DNA from: Deltaproteobacteria bacterium
GTDB taxonomy: Bacteria; Desulfobacterota; Syntrophia; Syntrophales; Smithellaceae
Assembly: GCA_009668925.1 (NCBI GenBank)
Contig: SBEK01000023.1
Location: 1 to 29,970, forward strand
Length of the DNA: 29,970 nucleotides
Direction of reading: 5' to 3'
The notes under the pieces were generated by a model that did not search any database, was not told the DNA's origin, and worked only from the letters and a program-made list of their open reading frames with translations. Of the stretch, positions 16,347 through 24,112 are shown in pieces. The position numbers were made by a program, and so were the translations under genes. Each line of letters opens with the position of its first letter. Within the stretch, counting starts at the first letter, position 1.

Positions 16347-16808
16347 ATGAAATGTCCTTTTTGCGGCAACGCGGAAAACAAAGTGATTGATTCGCGGATC
16401 AGCAAAGACGGCAAAGCCATCCGCCGCCGCCGCGAATGCCTCGGATGCTCACGGCGCTTTACGACCTATGAGTACGTTGAGGACATTTTGCCGATCGTGG
16501 TGAAGAAGGACGGCCGGCGCGAACCTTTCGACAGGACAAAGATCCGCAATGGCGTGAGAACGGCTTGCGAAAAAAGGCCGATCAGCACGGAGGATATTGA
16601 AAAAATCGTCGAAAATGTGGAAGCGGCCTGTCAGGAGTTTCAGGGCGAAGAGGTTCCGTCGTCGATGATCGGCGAAAAAGTGATGAACGAACTCAAAACA
16701 CTCGACGGCGTGGCCTATGTGCGGTTTGCGTCGGTCTATCGGCAGTTTCGCGACGTGGGCGAATTCATGTCCGAGTTGAAAGATTTGTTAAGCAAGGGCA
16801 AAAAATAG
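16347..16808 (+). CDS. nrdR: Transcriptional repressor NrdR
   Basis: This 153-residue protein has an N-terminal zinc ribbon (C3-x2-C6, C31-x2-C34) that binds NrdR boxes in front of ribonucleotide reductase operons. An ATP-cone domain (about 49-139) follows that senses ATP/d[20 protein letters not shown] (26-42) is nearly invariant. It ends only 2 nt before ribE. In related genomes ribD commonly sits between nrdR and ribE, but here it does not. Confidence 0.97.
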   Translation: MKCPFCGNAENKVIDSRISKDGKAIRRRRECLGCSRRFTTYEYVEDILPIVVKKDGRREPFDRTKIRNGVRTACEKRPISTEDIEKIVENVEAACQEFQGEEVPSSMIGEKVMNELKTLDGVAYVRFASVYRQFRDVGEFMSELKDLLSKGKK

Positions 16809-16810
16809 TC

Positions 16811-17446
16811 ATGTTTACCGGGATTATCGAAGGATTGGGCAAGGTGGTTCGTCTGACCATGACGGGCGCGGACGCCGTTCTGGAGGTGGAGACGGCCATT
16901 GACCTTCAGGAGGTCTCACTGGGCGACAGCATCGCGGTGAACGGCGCCTGCCTGACGGCGACGTCCCGAACCGCCAGAAGCTTCACGGCCGACGTTTCCG
17001 CTGAATCACTGACCAGGACGACTCTCAAGTATCTGCAGGCCGGCCACAGGGTGAATCTCGAAAAGTCGCTGCGCGTCGGCGGTTTTTTGGGAGGCCACTT
17101 TGTGCTGGGGCATGTCGACGGGATCAGCCGGATTCTCTCCCGGACCGAGAAGTCGGGTTCCATTATCTTTGCTATCGAGGCTCCGCCGCTCCTGTCGCGG
17201 TATATTGTGGAAAAGGGGTCGGTGGCTGTCGACGGAATCAGCCTGACGGTGAACAAGCTTGAAAAAGGTCGGTTTTATGTTAATATTATTCCCCACACGG
17301 CCGCCAACACGACGCTGGTTACCAGGAAAGAGGCCGAGTGGGTGAATATCGAAACGGATATTCTGGGAAAGTATGTGGAAAAGTTATTGCAAACACCGCG
17401 GGGAATCGATAAGGACTTTCTCGTCGAACACGGCTATATCAAATAA
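16811..17446 (+). CDS. ribE: Riboflavin synthase, alpha subunit
   Basis: This 211-residue enzyme dismutates two 6,7-dimethyl-8-ribityllumazine molecules to riboflavin. It shows the expected internal duplication: [12 protein letters not shown] starts the first lumazine-binding barrel and [10 protein letters not shown] (about 98-107) the second. The motif [12 protein letters not shown] in the first half corresponds to [11 protein letters not shown] in the second. It is translated 2 nt after the nrdR stop and so is likely coupled. No FMN riboswitch is visible, as the upstream DNA is all coding. ribBA follows after 12 nt. Confidence 0.96.
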   Translation: MFTGIIEGLGKVVRLTMTGADAVLEVETAIDLQEVSLGDSIAVNGACLTATSRTARSFTADVSAESLTRTTLKYLQAGHRVNLEKSLRVGGFLGGHFVLGHVDGISRILSRTEKSGSIIFAIEAPPLLSRYIVEKGSVAVDGISLTVNKLEKGRFYVNIIPHTAANTTLVTRKEAEWVNIETDILGKYVEKLLQTPRGIDKDFLVEHGYIK

Positions 17447-17458
17447 GAAGGAAGAAAA

Positions 17459-18661
17459 ATGGCAGTTAGTAAAATTTCGGAAGCAATAGAAGACATCCGC
17501 AACGGGAAAATGGTTATCCTGGTGGATGATGAAGATCGGGAGAATGAAGGCGACCTCTGCATGGCGGCGCAGTTCGTGACGCCGGAAGCCATCAATTTTA
17601 TGGCGCGTCTGGGCCGCGGCTTGATCTGCCTCACGATCAATGAAGAAATCGCCAGCCGCTTGAGGCTGAACCTGATGGTCAAAGACAATCAGGCGCGCTT
17701 CGGCACGGCGTTCACCGTTTCCATCGAAGCACGGCACGGTGTAACCACCGGCATTTCGGCGGCGGACCGCGCCACGACGATTCTGACCGCGGTGAATTGC
17801 GCGGCGAAGCCGGACGATATCGTGAGCCCGGGCCATGTCTTTCCGATTCTCGCCCGCAAGGGCGGCGTCCTCGTGCGGACCGGCCAGACCGAAGGGTCGG
17901 TTGATTTGTGCCGGCTGGCGGGATTGACCCCGTCGGGCGTGATCTGCGAGATCATGAAGGACGACGGTACGATGGCGCGGATGCCGGACCTGGAGATTTT
18001 CGCCCGCGAGCATAACCTGAAAATCTGTACCATCGCCGACCTGATTGATTACCGGATGCAGCATGAATCGCTGATCCGGAGGGTTGCCGAGGCCGATTTG
18101 CCGACGCTCTACGGCGGGGATTTCCAAATCGTCGTCTACGAAAACGACGTGGATGATATGCAGCATATTGCCCTCGTGAAAGGCGAAATCAAAAAAACCG
18201 ACGAGGTGCTGGTCCGGGTGCATTCAGAATGCTGCACCGGCGATATTTTCGCCTCCGCGCGCTGCGATTGCGGCGACCAGCTGCACCGGGCGATGGAAAT
18301 GATCGAAGAAGAAGGCAAGGGCGTCATCGTTTACATGCGCCAGGAAGGGCGCGGGATCGGCCTGGTCAACAAGATCAAAGCTTACGCCCTGCAGGATGAA
18401 GGCCATGATACGGTGGAAGCGAACATCGCCCTGGGCTTCAAGGCGGACCTGCGGGACTACGGCATCGGCGCACAGATCCTGGCGGATCTGGGTGTGCATA
18501 AAATGCGTTTGATGACCAACAATCCCAAGAAGATCGTCGGACTGGAGGGATACGGGATTGAGGTGACCAAGCGGGTGTCGATTGAAATTCCGCCCAATGA
18601 AAAAAATATCCGCTATATGACCACCAAGAAAAGCAAGATGGGTCATATCCTGGAGCTTTAA
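17459..18661 (+). CDS. ribBA: Bifunctional 3,4-dihydroxy-2-butanone 4-phosphate synthase / GTP cyclohydrolase II
   Basis: This 400-residue fusion supplies both precursors for riboflavin. The N-domain (about 1-200) has the DHBP synthase acidic loop [11 protein letters not shown] (23-33) and [12 protein letters not shown] (93-104). The C-domain (about 205-400) has the GTP cyclohydrolase II zinc site C258, C269 and C271 in HSECCTGD and RCDCGDQL, and the [15 protein letters not shown] segment (298-312). Both active sites look complete. A GAAGGAAG site precedes the ATG. It lies between ribE and ribH in the same direction. Confidence 0.97.
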   Translation: MAVSKISEAIEDIRNGKMVILVDDEDRENEGDLCMAAQFVTPEAINFMARLGRGLICLTINEEIASRLRLNLMVKDNQARFGTAFTVSIEARHGVTTGISAADRATTILTAVNCAAKPDDIVSPGHVFPILARKGGVLVRTGQTEGSVDLCRLAGLTPSGVICEIMKDDGTMARMPDLEIFAREHNLKICTIADLIDYRMQHESLIRRVAEADLPTLYGGDFQIVVYENDVDDMQHIALVKGEIKKTDEVLVRVHSECCTGDIFASARCDCGDQLHRAMEMIEEEGKGVIVYMRQEGRGIGLVNKIKAYALQDEGHDTVEANIALGFKADLRDYGIGAQILADLGVHKMRLMTNNPKKIVGLEGYGIEVTKRVSIEIPPNEKNIRYMTTKKSKMGHILEL

Positions 18662-18670
18662 AAGCGGTAA

Positions 18671-18683
18671 GGCGCCCGGCGCC
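18671..18683 (+). other. Short GC hairpin between ribBA and ribH
   Basis: GGCGC-CCG-GCGCC (18671-18683) can form a 5-bp hairpin with a 3-nt loop in the 59-nt ribBA-ribH spacer. There is no T-run, so it is more likely a processing or mRNA-stability element, if anything, than a terminator. Confidence 0.25.
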
Positions 18684-18720
18684 ACAGTAAATAATTCTAA
18701 ACAAGGATGGTGCTCAAAAC

Positions 18721-19191
18721 ATGCCGAAAATAATTGAAGGAAAGATTGTTGCCAAAGGGATGAAGTTCGCGGTGGCCGCCAGCCGGTTCAACGATTTCAT
18801 CAGCGGCCGGCTCATCGAAGGCGCGGTGGATACGCTGATCCGGGCTGGGGCGGACGAGAAGGACATTGTGATCTGCAAGGTGCCCGGCGCGTTCGAACTG
18901 CCGCTCGCGGCCAAGAAGCTGGCGAAAAGCGCGCGCTTTGACGCGGTGATCTGTCTGGGCGCGGTGATTCGGGGCGCGACGCCTCATTTTGAGTATGTGA
19001 GCGCCGAAGTTTCCAAAGGCATCGCCCATGTGGGGCTCGAGGCGGAGATTCCGGTGGTTTTCGGTGTCCTGACGACGGACACGATCGAACAGGCCATTGA
19101 GCGGGCAGGCACGAAATCCGGCAATAAGGGCGCGGACGCGGCGATGGCGGCTATTGAAATGGTCGATCTGTTCAAGAAAATGAACGCATAG
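18721..19191 (+). CDS. ribH: 6,7-dimethyl-8-ribityllumazine synthase
   Basis: This 156-residue enzyme condenses the ribBA product DHBP with the ribityl-pyrimidine to make lumazine. Conserved segments are [16 protein letters not shown] (20-35), [15 protein letters not shown] (55-69) and the catalytic loop [14 protein letters not shown] with its histidine (about 80-93). Its normal length supports the usual icosahedral or pentameric assembly. AAGGATGG lies upstream of the ATG. nusB follows, the standard ribH-nusB order. Confidence 0.97.
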   Translation: MPKIIEGKIVAKGMKFAVAASRFNDFISGRLIEGAVDTLIRAGADEKDIVICKVPGAFELPLAAKKLAKSARFDAVICLGAVIRGATPHFEYVSAEVSKGIAHVGLEAEIPVVFGVLTTDTIEQAIERAGTKSGNKGADAAMAAIEMVDLFKKMNA

Positions 19192-19243
19192 CAAGAAAGG
19201 AACGGCGCAGATATCCGGGGCGCTTTCGGGATTTGAGGATTAG

Positions 19244-19699
19244 ATGCAGGGACGGAGAAAGGCGCGCGAAGTTGCCTTACAGGTTCTTTACAGTTTGAAT
19301 TTTGTCACGCTGGATGTAGAAAAAGCTCAGGAGCTTTTCTGGGGTAATTTTGTCGCGCCCAAATCGGCTAAAGAGTTTGCCTCCACGCTGGTCGAGGGGA
19401 CCTGGCATCACCGGGAAGAACTCGATTCGCTCATTGCCGGCTGCTCCGACAACTGGTCGCTTGGCCGGATGTCCAAAGTGGACATCAGTATTTTGCGGAT
19501 GGCCGCTTACGAATTTCTTTACTGCGATGATATTCCGCCCAAAGTCAGCATTAATGAAGCGGTTGATTTGGGGAAAACATTCGGATCGGAAAATTCCGGT
19601 TCGTTCATCAACGGCATCCTGGATGCCCTCAATTTGAAAATTACTAAAAATCATGCAGCTAAACCTATCGACCCAGCCGCCCGACCGGCAAAGGCATAA
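19244..19699 (+). CDS. nusB: Transcription antitermination protein NusB
   Basis: This 151-residue all-helical RNA-binding protein acts with NusE (S10) in rRNA antitermination. It opens with the typical RRKAREVALQVLYSLNF, and has LGRMSKVDISILRMAAYEFLY and FGSENSGSFINGILDAL, the core conserved helices. A tail rich in Ala and Pro follows. The last 47 nt overlap the start of the next gene in another frame, so the two are probably coupled. Confidence 0.95.
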   Translation: MQGRRKAREVALQVLYSLNFVTLDVEKAQELFWGNFVAPKSAKEFASTLVEGTWHHREELDSLIAGCSDNWSLGRMSKVDISILRMAAYEFLYCDDIPPKVSINEAVDLGKTFGSENSGSFINGILDALNLKITKNHAAKPIDPAARPAKA

Positions 19700-20222
19700 A
19701 TGCCTGGCGCTCGGCCTCTTCAGCGATGAAAAACCGCCGCGGGGTGTGTGCGGCTTCATCGATTGGCGGTTAAATGGTATGATTTCCCGGGAAATCAAAG
19801 AAGGCCATATCGCGGGCGAGGTTAAAGAAAAAGTGGCGATTCCTTATCCGGAGCGCATCGGTTCGGATCTGCTTTTGCTGTTCGGGATGGGCTGTCTGGA
19901 TGATATCTCCTACGACCGGGTATACTCCGCCGCATACGACATTGCCGGGACGATGGACAAAATGAAGATCCGGGATTTTGCATTCGATCTGCCGGGCGAA
20001 GGGCGGTCCGGATTGACCACCGCCGGAATCCTGGAAGCCATGATTACCGGGTATTTTGATTTTCTTTCCGAAGATGTAAACAAGCTGACCCATACGAATG
20101 TCTGCATCGTCACCTCGACCGGGCAGCTTCGGGACGTTGCCCAGGGGATCCGGCAGTTTCATAAAAATGTGCGGCACCTCGGGTCGGTCGATTTCAGCCA
20201 ACTGGAGCCGCACTTCGCTTAA
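19653..20222 (+). CDS. M17 leucine-aminopeptidase-like N-terminal domain protein (stand-alone)
   Basis: This 189-residue protein resembles only the N-terminal macro-like domain of M17 leucyl aminopeptidases: LALGLFSDEKPPRGVCGFID, an IAGEVKEK strand-turn, and a LLLLFGMGCLDD segment equal to the region where M17 proteins read LLVGLG. The metal-binding catalytic C-domain is absent, so it is not expected to be a peptidase. The start at ATG 19653 is inside nusB, but the family similarity begins at about residue 17, before the next methionine at 19779, so a start near 19653 is required. Function unknown; similar short proteins near nusB occur in deltaproteobacteria, to my recollection. Confidence 0.7.
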   Translation: MQLNLSTQPPDRQRHKCLALGLFSDEKPPRGVCGFIDWRLNGMISREIKEGHIAGEVKEKVAIPYPERIGSDLLLLFGMGCLDDISYDRVYSAAYDIAGTMDKMKIRDFAFDLPGEGRSGLTTAGILEAMITGYFDFLSEDVNKLTHTNVCIVTSTGQLRDVAQGIRQFHKNVRHLGSVDFSQLEPHFA

Positions 20223-20223
20223 G

Positions 20224-20270
20224 GCAGGGAACGGTCACGACCACCCATGCGGGGCAAGACCATTCCCTGC
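20224..20270. terminator. Inverted repeat between convergent genes, possible bidirectional terminator
   Basis: GCAGGGAACGGTC (20224-20236) pairs with GACCATTCCCTGC (20258-20270) with one mismatch, giving a 12-bp stem around a 21-nt loop. It lies exactly between the convergent ends at 20222 (+) and 20287 (-). No T-run is present, so termination would be non-canonical. Confidence 0.45.
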
Positions 20271-20286
20271 TGCCCGTCATTCGGCA

Positions 20287-21597
20287 TTAATCCATATGTT
20301 CCAGGGATAGTTTGGCCGGCTGCTTGCCGAGGAGCACCATGCCGAAGTGCTCATACTTTTCGCCCGTCTTGACGTCCATGTCATGCCAGCGCGCGAGAAA
20401 CTCGCGTTCCCTGAGCCACGTCCGGCGAATCGTTGCGGGATCTTCAAAAAGCAGCACATCTTTGTTCAGACCGATGACGATCGCGTAATGGCCGTCGTCC
20501 CAATCGCGGCGCCAGTCGTCGAGCGCCATGTAACGGTCGGCCCAGGCCTGAAGCAGGACAATGACCGGTGTTCCCGCATCGACGTACTGTTTGACCTGAT
20601 TGAGAGACCACTGCGATCCGGATTTAACATCGAAGCCGTAGCTTTGCGCGACCGCGATCATCGCCTGCGGCGGCGTGCCTTCTTCGGACGTGCCCAGTTT
20701 TCTGATCAATTCATCCCCGCTCGCTTCCACGCCGTAATAATTCATCACGGTTTGCAGCGCCTGGGCGCCGCAGTCATATTCATAGGTTTGTTTGCCGATG
20801 TGCAGATCGATCATCGACATGCTCTGCGATTCCTGCAGCGATTGGAGGGTTTGGGTGAGCGATTCGGCAAAAGCCCGGCGGAGCTTATTGATCCGGCTGA
20901 TGTCGGGCGTTTGGTCGGCGTTCATGAAAAGACGGTCGTTCGTCTCCTGGATAAACGAGGGAGCCCGCGCGCCGATCCGCTTCAAAGCGTTTACCGAATG
21001 GGCGGCGCAGACATGGCCGTGAACCTTGACATAGTCCGAAGCATTCACGGTGATGAGGAGGTCGGGCAGGCGTTTTCTCAATTCGGCCGCATACGTTTCC
21101 ACAATGATGTCCGGACAATAGTAGAGCGGCTTTTCATCGCGATCCGTATGCTGGAAATTCATCAGGTCGATTTGATTGTCGGCCATGCCGCGGGCGGTGA
21201 TCGTGGAATGGCCGTCTACGACCAGACCGGCGCCGGCGGAAATAATTTCTTCGATGCTGCGGTGAAAGGGTTTGAGATATTTTTCCGACCAGGCTGTCCG
21301 CATGGAGGCCGACGGTTCATAGCCGGTGCGGTAGATCTTGCGGCCGAAAACATCGTTGAGCGGAACGCTCTCTTCAATCTCGGCCGGATCCCGATTGGCT
21401 TCCAAAAGGAGGCTGCAGTAGGGGAACACGAGCTGCCGGTTGGCCAGGATATCACGGAAATCATAGAGCCATTGGGTGTACCAGTCGATATTCTTCAGCA
21501 GTGCGGCAAAATCGCCCGTCAGGTCCTCAAGGGAGATTTCGGGCGGAATGGCCACGCCGCCGTGCGGCACAACCACCAGAATATCCGATCCTGTCAT
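20287..21597 (-). CDS. Fusion protein: N-formylglutamate amidohydrolase-like domain + C39-like cysteine peptidase domain
   Basis: This 436-residue protein appears to join two hydrolase folds. Residues 1-255 resemble the N-formylglutamate amidohydrolase family (zinc enzymes cutting N-formyl amino acids): VVVPHGG with H12, LEANRDP (65-71), VVDGHS with H130, and QETND (217-221, E218) supply candidate zinc ligands. Residues 262-436 resemble a C39-type papain-like peptidase: C276 in YDCGAQALQTVMNYYG, H370 in GHYAIVIGL and D386 in LLFEDP make a complete triad. There is no signal peptide or membrane segment, and no ABC domain as in bacteriocin exporters. The start has AGGAGAGG upstream and a candidate promoter further up. 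The substrate is unknown; a role in removing N-formylated peptides is possible. Confidence 0.78.
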   Translation of the reverse strand: MTGSDILVVVPHGGVAIPPEISLEDLTGDFAALLKNIDWYTQWLYDFRDILANRQLVFPYCSLLLEANRDPAEIEESVPLNDVFGRKIYRTGYEPSASMRTAWSEKYLKPFHRSIEEIISAGAGLVVDGHSTITARGMADNQIDLMNFQHTDRDEKPLYYCPDIIVETYAAELRKRLPDLLITVNASDYVKVHGHVCAAHSVNALKRIGARAPSFIQETNDRLFMNADQTPDISRINKLRRAFAESLTQTLQSLQESQSMSMIDLHIGKQTYEYDCGAQALQTVMNYYGVEASGDELIRKLGTSEEGTPPQAMIAVAQSYGFDVKSGSQWSLNQVKQYVDAGTPVIVLLQAWADRYMALDDWRRDWDDGHYAIVIGLNKDVLLFEDPATIRRTWLREREFLARWHDMDVKTGEKYEHFGMVLLGKQPAKLSLEHMD

Positions 21598-21628
21598 ATC
21601 ATTAACCTCTCCTGCTCGGGTGCATCTT

Positions 21629-21642
21629 CAATGCTTGCATTG
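21629..21642. promoter_or_regulatory. Operator-like inverted repeat in the divergent spacer
   Basis: CAATGC-TT-GCATTG is a perfect inverted repeat with a 2-nt centre. It lies just downstream of the predicted start of transcription of the fusion-hydrolase gene. Half-sites GCAATG (21678-21683) and GCATTG (21708-21713) recur nearer the MFS gene. It could bind a dimeric repressor; none is encoded nearby. Confidence 0.35.
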
Positions 21643-21653
21643 CAGGCACGGCT

Positions 21654-21681
21654 ATTGTAGCGCTTTTCCCTGCCTTTGCAA
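21654..21681 (-). promoter_or_regulatory. Possible promoter of the fusion-hydrolase gene
   Basis: On the minus strand TTGCAA (21676-21681, 4/6) and TACAAT (21654-21659, 5/6) are 16 nt apart, 57 nt upstream of the ATG. The surrounding DNA is AT-rich, unlike the flanking genes. Confidence 0.4.
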
Positions 21682-21724
21682 TGTAAAATAAATATAATAA
21701 AATCATAGCATTGTAGTTTATTGA

Positions 21725-21752
21725 TTGACAGCGGGGCCGTTCTTCCTATACC
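21725..21752 (+). promoter_or_regulatory. Promoter of the MFS transporter gene
   Basis: TTGACA (21725-21730), a 16-nt spacer and TATACC (21747-21752, 4/6) lie 35 nt upstream of ATG 21788. The perfect -35 box coincides with a TTG that could be read as a start codon for a longer protein; the promoter therefore argues for the ATG at 21788. Confidence 0.5.
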
Positions 21753-21787
21753 CTCATTTCACAAAAATCGACGATTACCGGATACTC

Positions 21788-23104
21788 ATGACTGGCGCAC
21801 TTTCACAAGAACAGCCCCGTTTTTCCGGCTGGTTGACGCTGGCCGGCGTCATGCTTGCCTATGGCGGCATCTGCGGGGATGTTACATACGCCTTCGGCGT
21901 CTTTCTGCCGTCCATGAGCGAAACGTTTGGCTGGAGCCGTTCGGTGCTTTCCGGTCCTTATACTCTCTTTCTCATCATCGGCGGCATGCTGGGGCCGTTG
22001 GCCGGCTGGACCATCGCCCGCTTCGGCGCGCGGAAAAATATTGTCTTGGGGAATGTGATCGCCGTGATCGGACTGCTGGGGATGTCGCAGGTCCGGGACA
22101 TCTGGCAGGTTTATCTCTTTTTCGGTGTTGGGGCGGGGCTTGCTCTGGCCTTTGCCGAATTCCTGGCCACGACGACCGTCATCAACCACTGGTTCGTCAA
22201 GAGACGATCGCTGGCCCTCGGGCTTCTGTTTGCCGCCGGCGGCGCCGGCGGCTTCTTTCTCCCCCCCCTCATCAGCGCCCTCATTACGGGCCTTTCCTGG
22301 CGCTTCGCATGGGTCTCACTGGCTGGAATCCATTTGCTTTTAGGCGTTGTGCTGGCGGGGCTCCTGATCCGCAACACGCCGGAAGAAGAAGGTCAGTTTC
22401 CCGACGGGCATGCCTCGCAGGAGCAGTTCGACCAGTGGCACCGGACGGCGACGGGGCACGTCTATCACACCCGGGAAGACTGGAGCGTGCGCGATGCGCT
22501 TAAGACGCCGGTGCTCTGGATCCTGCTCATCTTGTTTTCCGTGCTTCTGTTTGCCACCACCATGCTCACGACCCATCAGGTGGCCTACCTCCAAGACCTG
22601 AGGTATTCCCCGCTTGCTTCCGCGTCCGCTCTGGGGCTGATGCTGGGGATGAGTATTCTGGGCAGAATGCTCGGTGGAGTTCTGGGCATGCGGTTTGACA
22701 GCCGGTATCTGTCGGCGGCTTTCATGAGCAGTCTCGGGCTCGGACTGCTGTCGCTCATGAACGCGCGGGATATCGTCTTTGTCTACCTGTACTCCATTCT
22801 GACCGGTATCGGGTTCGGCGGGATGATCGTTCTCCTGCCCCATACGATGGGCGCGTACTTCGGACGCCGGCACTTCTCCCGGATCGTCGGCTGGACCACG
22901 CCGGTGGTGACGCTCGCCAGTGCCTCGAGTCCGCTTCTGGCCGGTTTACTCTACGATGCGACGGGCAGCTACGCTCTGCCTTTTGGGGTGACAGCGGCGC
23001 TTATTTTCGTCTGCGTGATTCTGGCGCTCGGGGCGCGTCCGCCGCGCCGGAAGAAGACGTCCGGTCCGGAAGAGGCCGCGAACGCCGAATTTCCAATTGT
23101 CTAA
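21788..23104 (+). CDS. MFS transporter (oxalate/formate or monocarboxylate antiporter-like)
   Basis: This 438-residue inner-membrane protein has about 12 hydrophobic segments in two halves joined by a charged loop (about 190-230). The loop RFGARKN after the second segment is the MFS signature position. The N-terminal GWLTLAGVMLAYGGICG and YAFGVFLPSM with GWSRS are typical of the monocarboxylate/oxalate-formate antiporter-like branch, which moves small organic acids. The exact substrate cannot be assigned. ATG 21788 is preferred over TTG 21725, which lies in the -35 box. It is divergent from the fusion-hydrolase gene and is followed 28 nt later by the CDF transporter, probably in one transcript. 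Confidence 0.85.
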   Translation: MTGALSQEQPRFSGWLTLAGVMLAYGGICGDVTYAFGVFLPSMSETFGWSRSVLSGPYTLFLIIGGMLGPLAGWTIARFGARKNIVLGNVIAVIGLLGMSQVRDIWQVYLFFGVGAGLALAFAEFLATTTVINHWFVKRRSLALGLLFAAGGAGGFFLPPLISALITGLSWRFAWVSLAGIHLLLGVVLAGLLIRNTPEEEGQFPDGHASQEQFDQWHRTATGHVYHTREDWSVRDALKTPVLWILLILFSVLLFATTMLTTHQVAYLQDLRYSPLASASALGLMLGMSILGRMLGGVLGMRFDSRYLSAAFMSSLGLGLLSLMNARDIVFVYLYSILTGIGFGGMIVLLPHTMGAYFGRRHFSRIVGWTTPVVTLASASSPLLAGLLYDATGSYALPFGVTAALIFVCVILALGARPPRRKKTSGPEEAANAEFPIV

Positions 23105-23132
23105 AGTCCCGAATCGGTGTAAGGGGAAAACC

Positions 23133-24074
23133 ATGAAAATGGATAGCGGAATGATGGTTGCGGTTCGGGTCAGTCTCATTTGCAACGTGATTCTTTTTGT
23201 CATCAAATTGATCACGCTGCTGATCGTCAATTCTCTGGCCGTTGCCGCCGACCTGGGTATATCGGTCGTCGCTCTGGGCGTGTCCGGCATCCTGTATTAT
23301 GCCATCCGGATGTCCAGCAAACCGGCCGACCTGCTCCACAATTACGGATACGGTAAAGTCGAAAATGTAACGGAAGCCATCGAAGGCGTCGTTTTAATCG
23401 GGCTCGCGCTGGCCATGTCCGTTCAGGCCGTACTGAGTCTGATCAGGCCGGGTGCGGGCGTCCATTCGCCGTTTGTCGGCATGGCCACCAGTTTTTTGGG
23501 CATCATCATCAACTTCTGGGGCGCCCATTTTATCCTGAAGCTGGGCGTAAAGCATGCGTCGCCGGCTTTGAAAGCCGAAGGGCTTCATTTCCGGCTGGAA
23601 GGGGTTATTTCGCTGTCCATTACACTGGCGTTTGCTCTGGTGATGGCTTTTAATTATTTCGGATTTCCGACGCTGGCCCGGTACGTCGATCCCGTGGCCA
23701 CGCTGATCGTGAGTGCGCTCATTACCCTCCCGTCGGGACGTCTGCTGCGGGAAGCCTTCATGAAACTTCTGGATGCGTCAATCGGCGAAACCAGTCAGAT
23801 GGATGTCATTAAAACACTGGCCAGCCACTATGACCGGTACTGTGATTTTAAAAATATCCGGACGCGGTCGGCCGGACGAAGACAGTTTGTGGACATCCAT
23901 CTGGTCATGCCGGACCATCTTTCGATCAAAAGAGCTCATCAGATTTCGGCGGCTGTGAAAGATGACATCGCCGCCGTCATCGCGGACAGTGAAGTGATGG
24001 TGCACATCGAACCCTGCAAAAGGGATTGTGCTTATGTGGAGAGGAACCAGCCCTGTCCTTACGCCGGCTCCTGA
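23133..24074 (+). CDS. Cation diffusion facilitator-family transporter with atypical metal site
   Basis: This 313-residue protein has six hydrophobic segments and a C-terminal cytoplasmic ferredoxin-like domain (VDIHLVMPDHLSIKRAHQIS), as in CDF metal exporters (Zn, Mn, Fe or Co). HNYGYGKVENVTEAIEG matches the loop after the second helix. The transport site is unusual: helix 2 has D40 but S44 in place of the second Asp, and helix 5 has H152 with E156 in place of Asp. The C-terminus ends in a cysteine-rich tail, C295, C299 and C308. Either the metal specificity differs or the protein has another role. ATG 23133 follows AAGGGG; an upstream TTG at 23097 overlaps the MFS gene and is not favoured. 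Confidence 0.82.
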   Translation: MKMDSGMMVAVRVSLICNVILFVIKLITLLIVNSLAVAADLGISVVALGVSGILYYAIRMSSKPADLLHNYGYGKVENVTEAIEGVVLIGLALAMSVQAVLSLIRPGAGVHSPFVGMATSFLGIIINFWGAHFILKLGVKHASPALKAEGLHFRLEGVISLSITLAFALVMAFNYFGFPTLARYVDPVATLIVSALITLPSGRLLREAFMKLLDASIGETSQMDVIKTLASHYDRYCDFKNIRTRSAGRRQFVDIHLVMPDHLSIKRAHQISAAVKDDIAAVIADSEVMVHIEPCKRDCAYVERNQPCPYAGS

Positions 24075-24088
24075 CGCCCGTGCCTGGA

Positions 24089-24103
24089 CCCCCCCCTCGG
24101 GGG
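24089..24103. terminator. GC-rich hairpin between convergent genes
   Basis: A run of eight C (24089-24096), TC, and five G (24099-24103) can pair as a 5-bp GC hairpin in the 38-nt space between the CDF gene (+) and the omptin-like gene (-). There is no T-run; it is a weak terminator candidate only. Confidence 0.25.
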
Positions 24104-24112
24104 CGCCCTTCG

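Noticed and set aside
16811..17458. FMN riboswitch for the rib genes
   Set aside because: The ribE start is 2 nt after nrdR and no RFN-like sequence is seen between genes.
20347..21660. 437-codon + frame opposite the fusion hydrolase
   Set aside because: Opposite-strand shadow of a protein with clear domain motifs; no ribosome site or family pattern.
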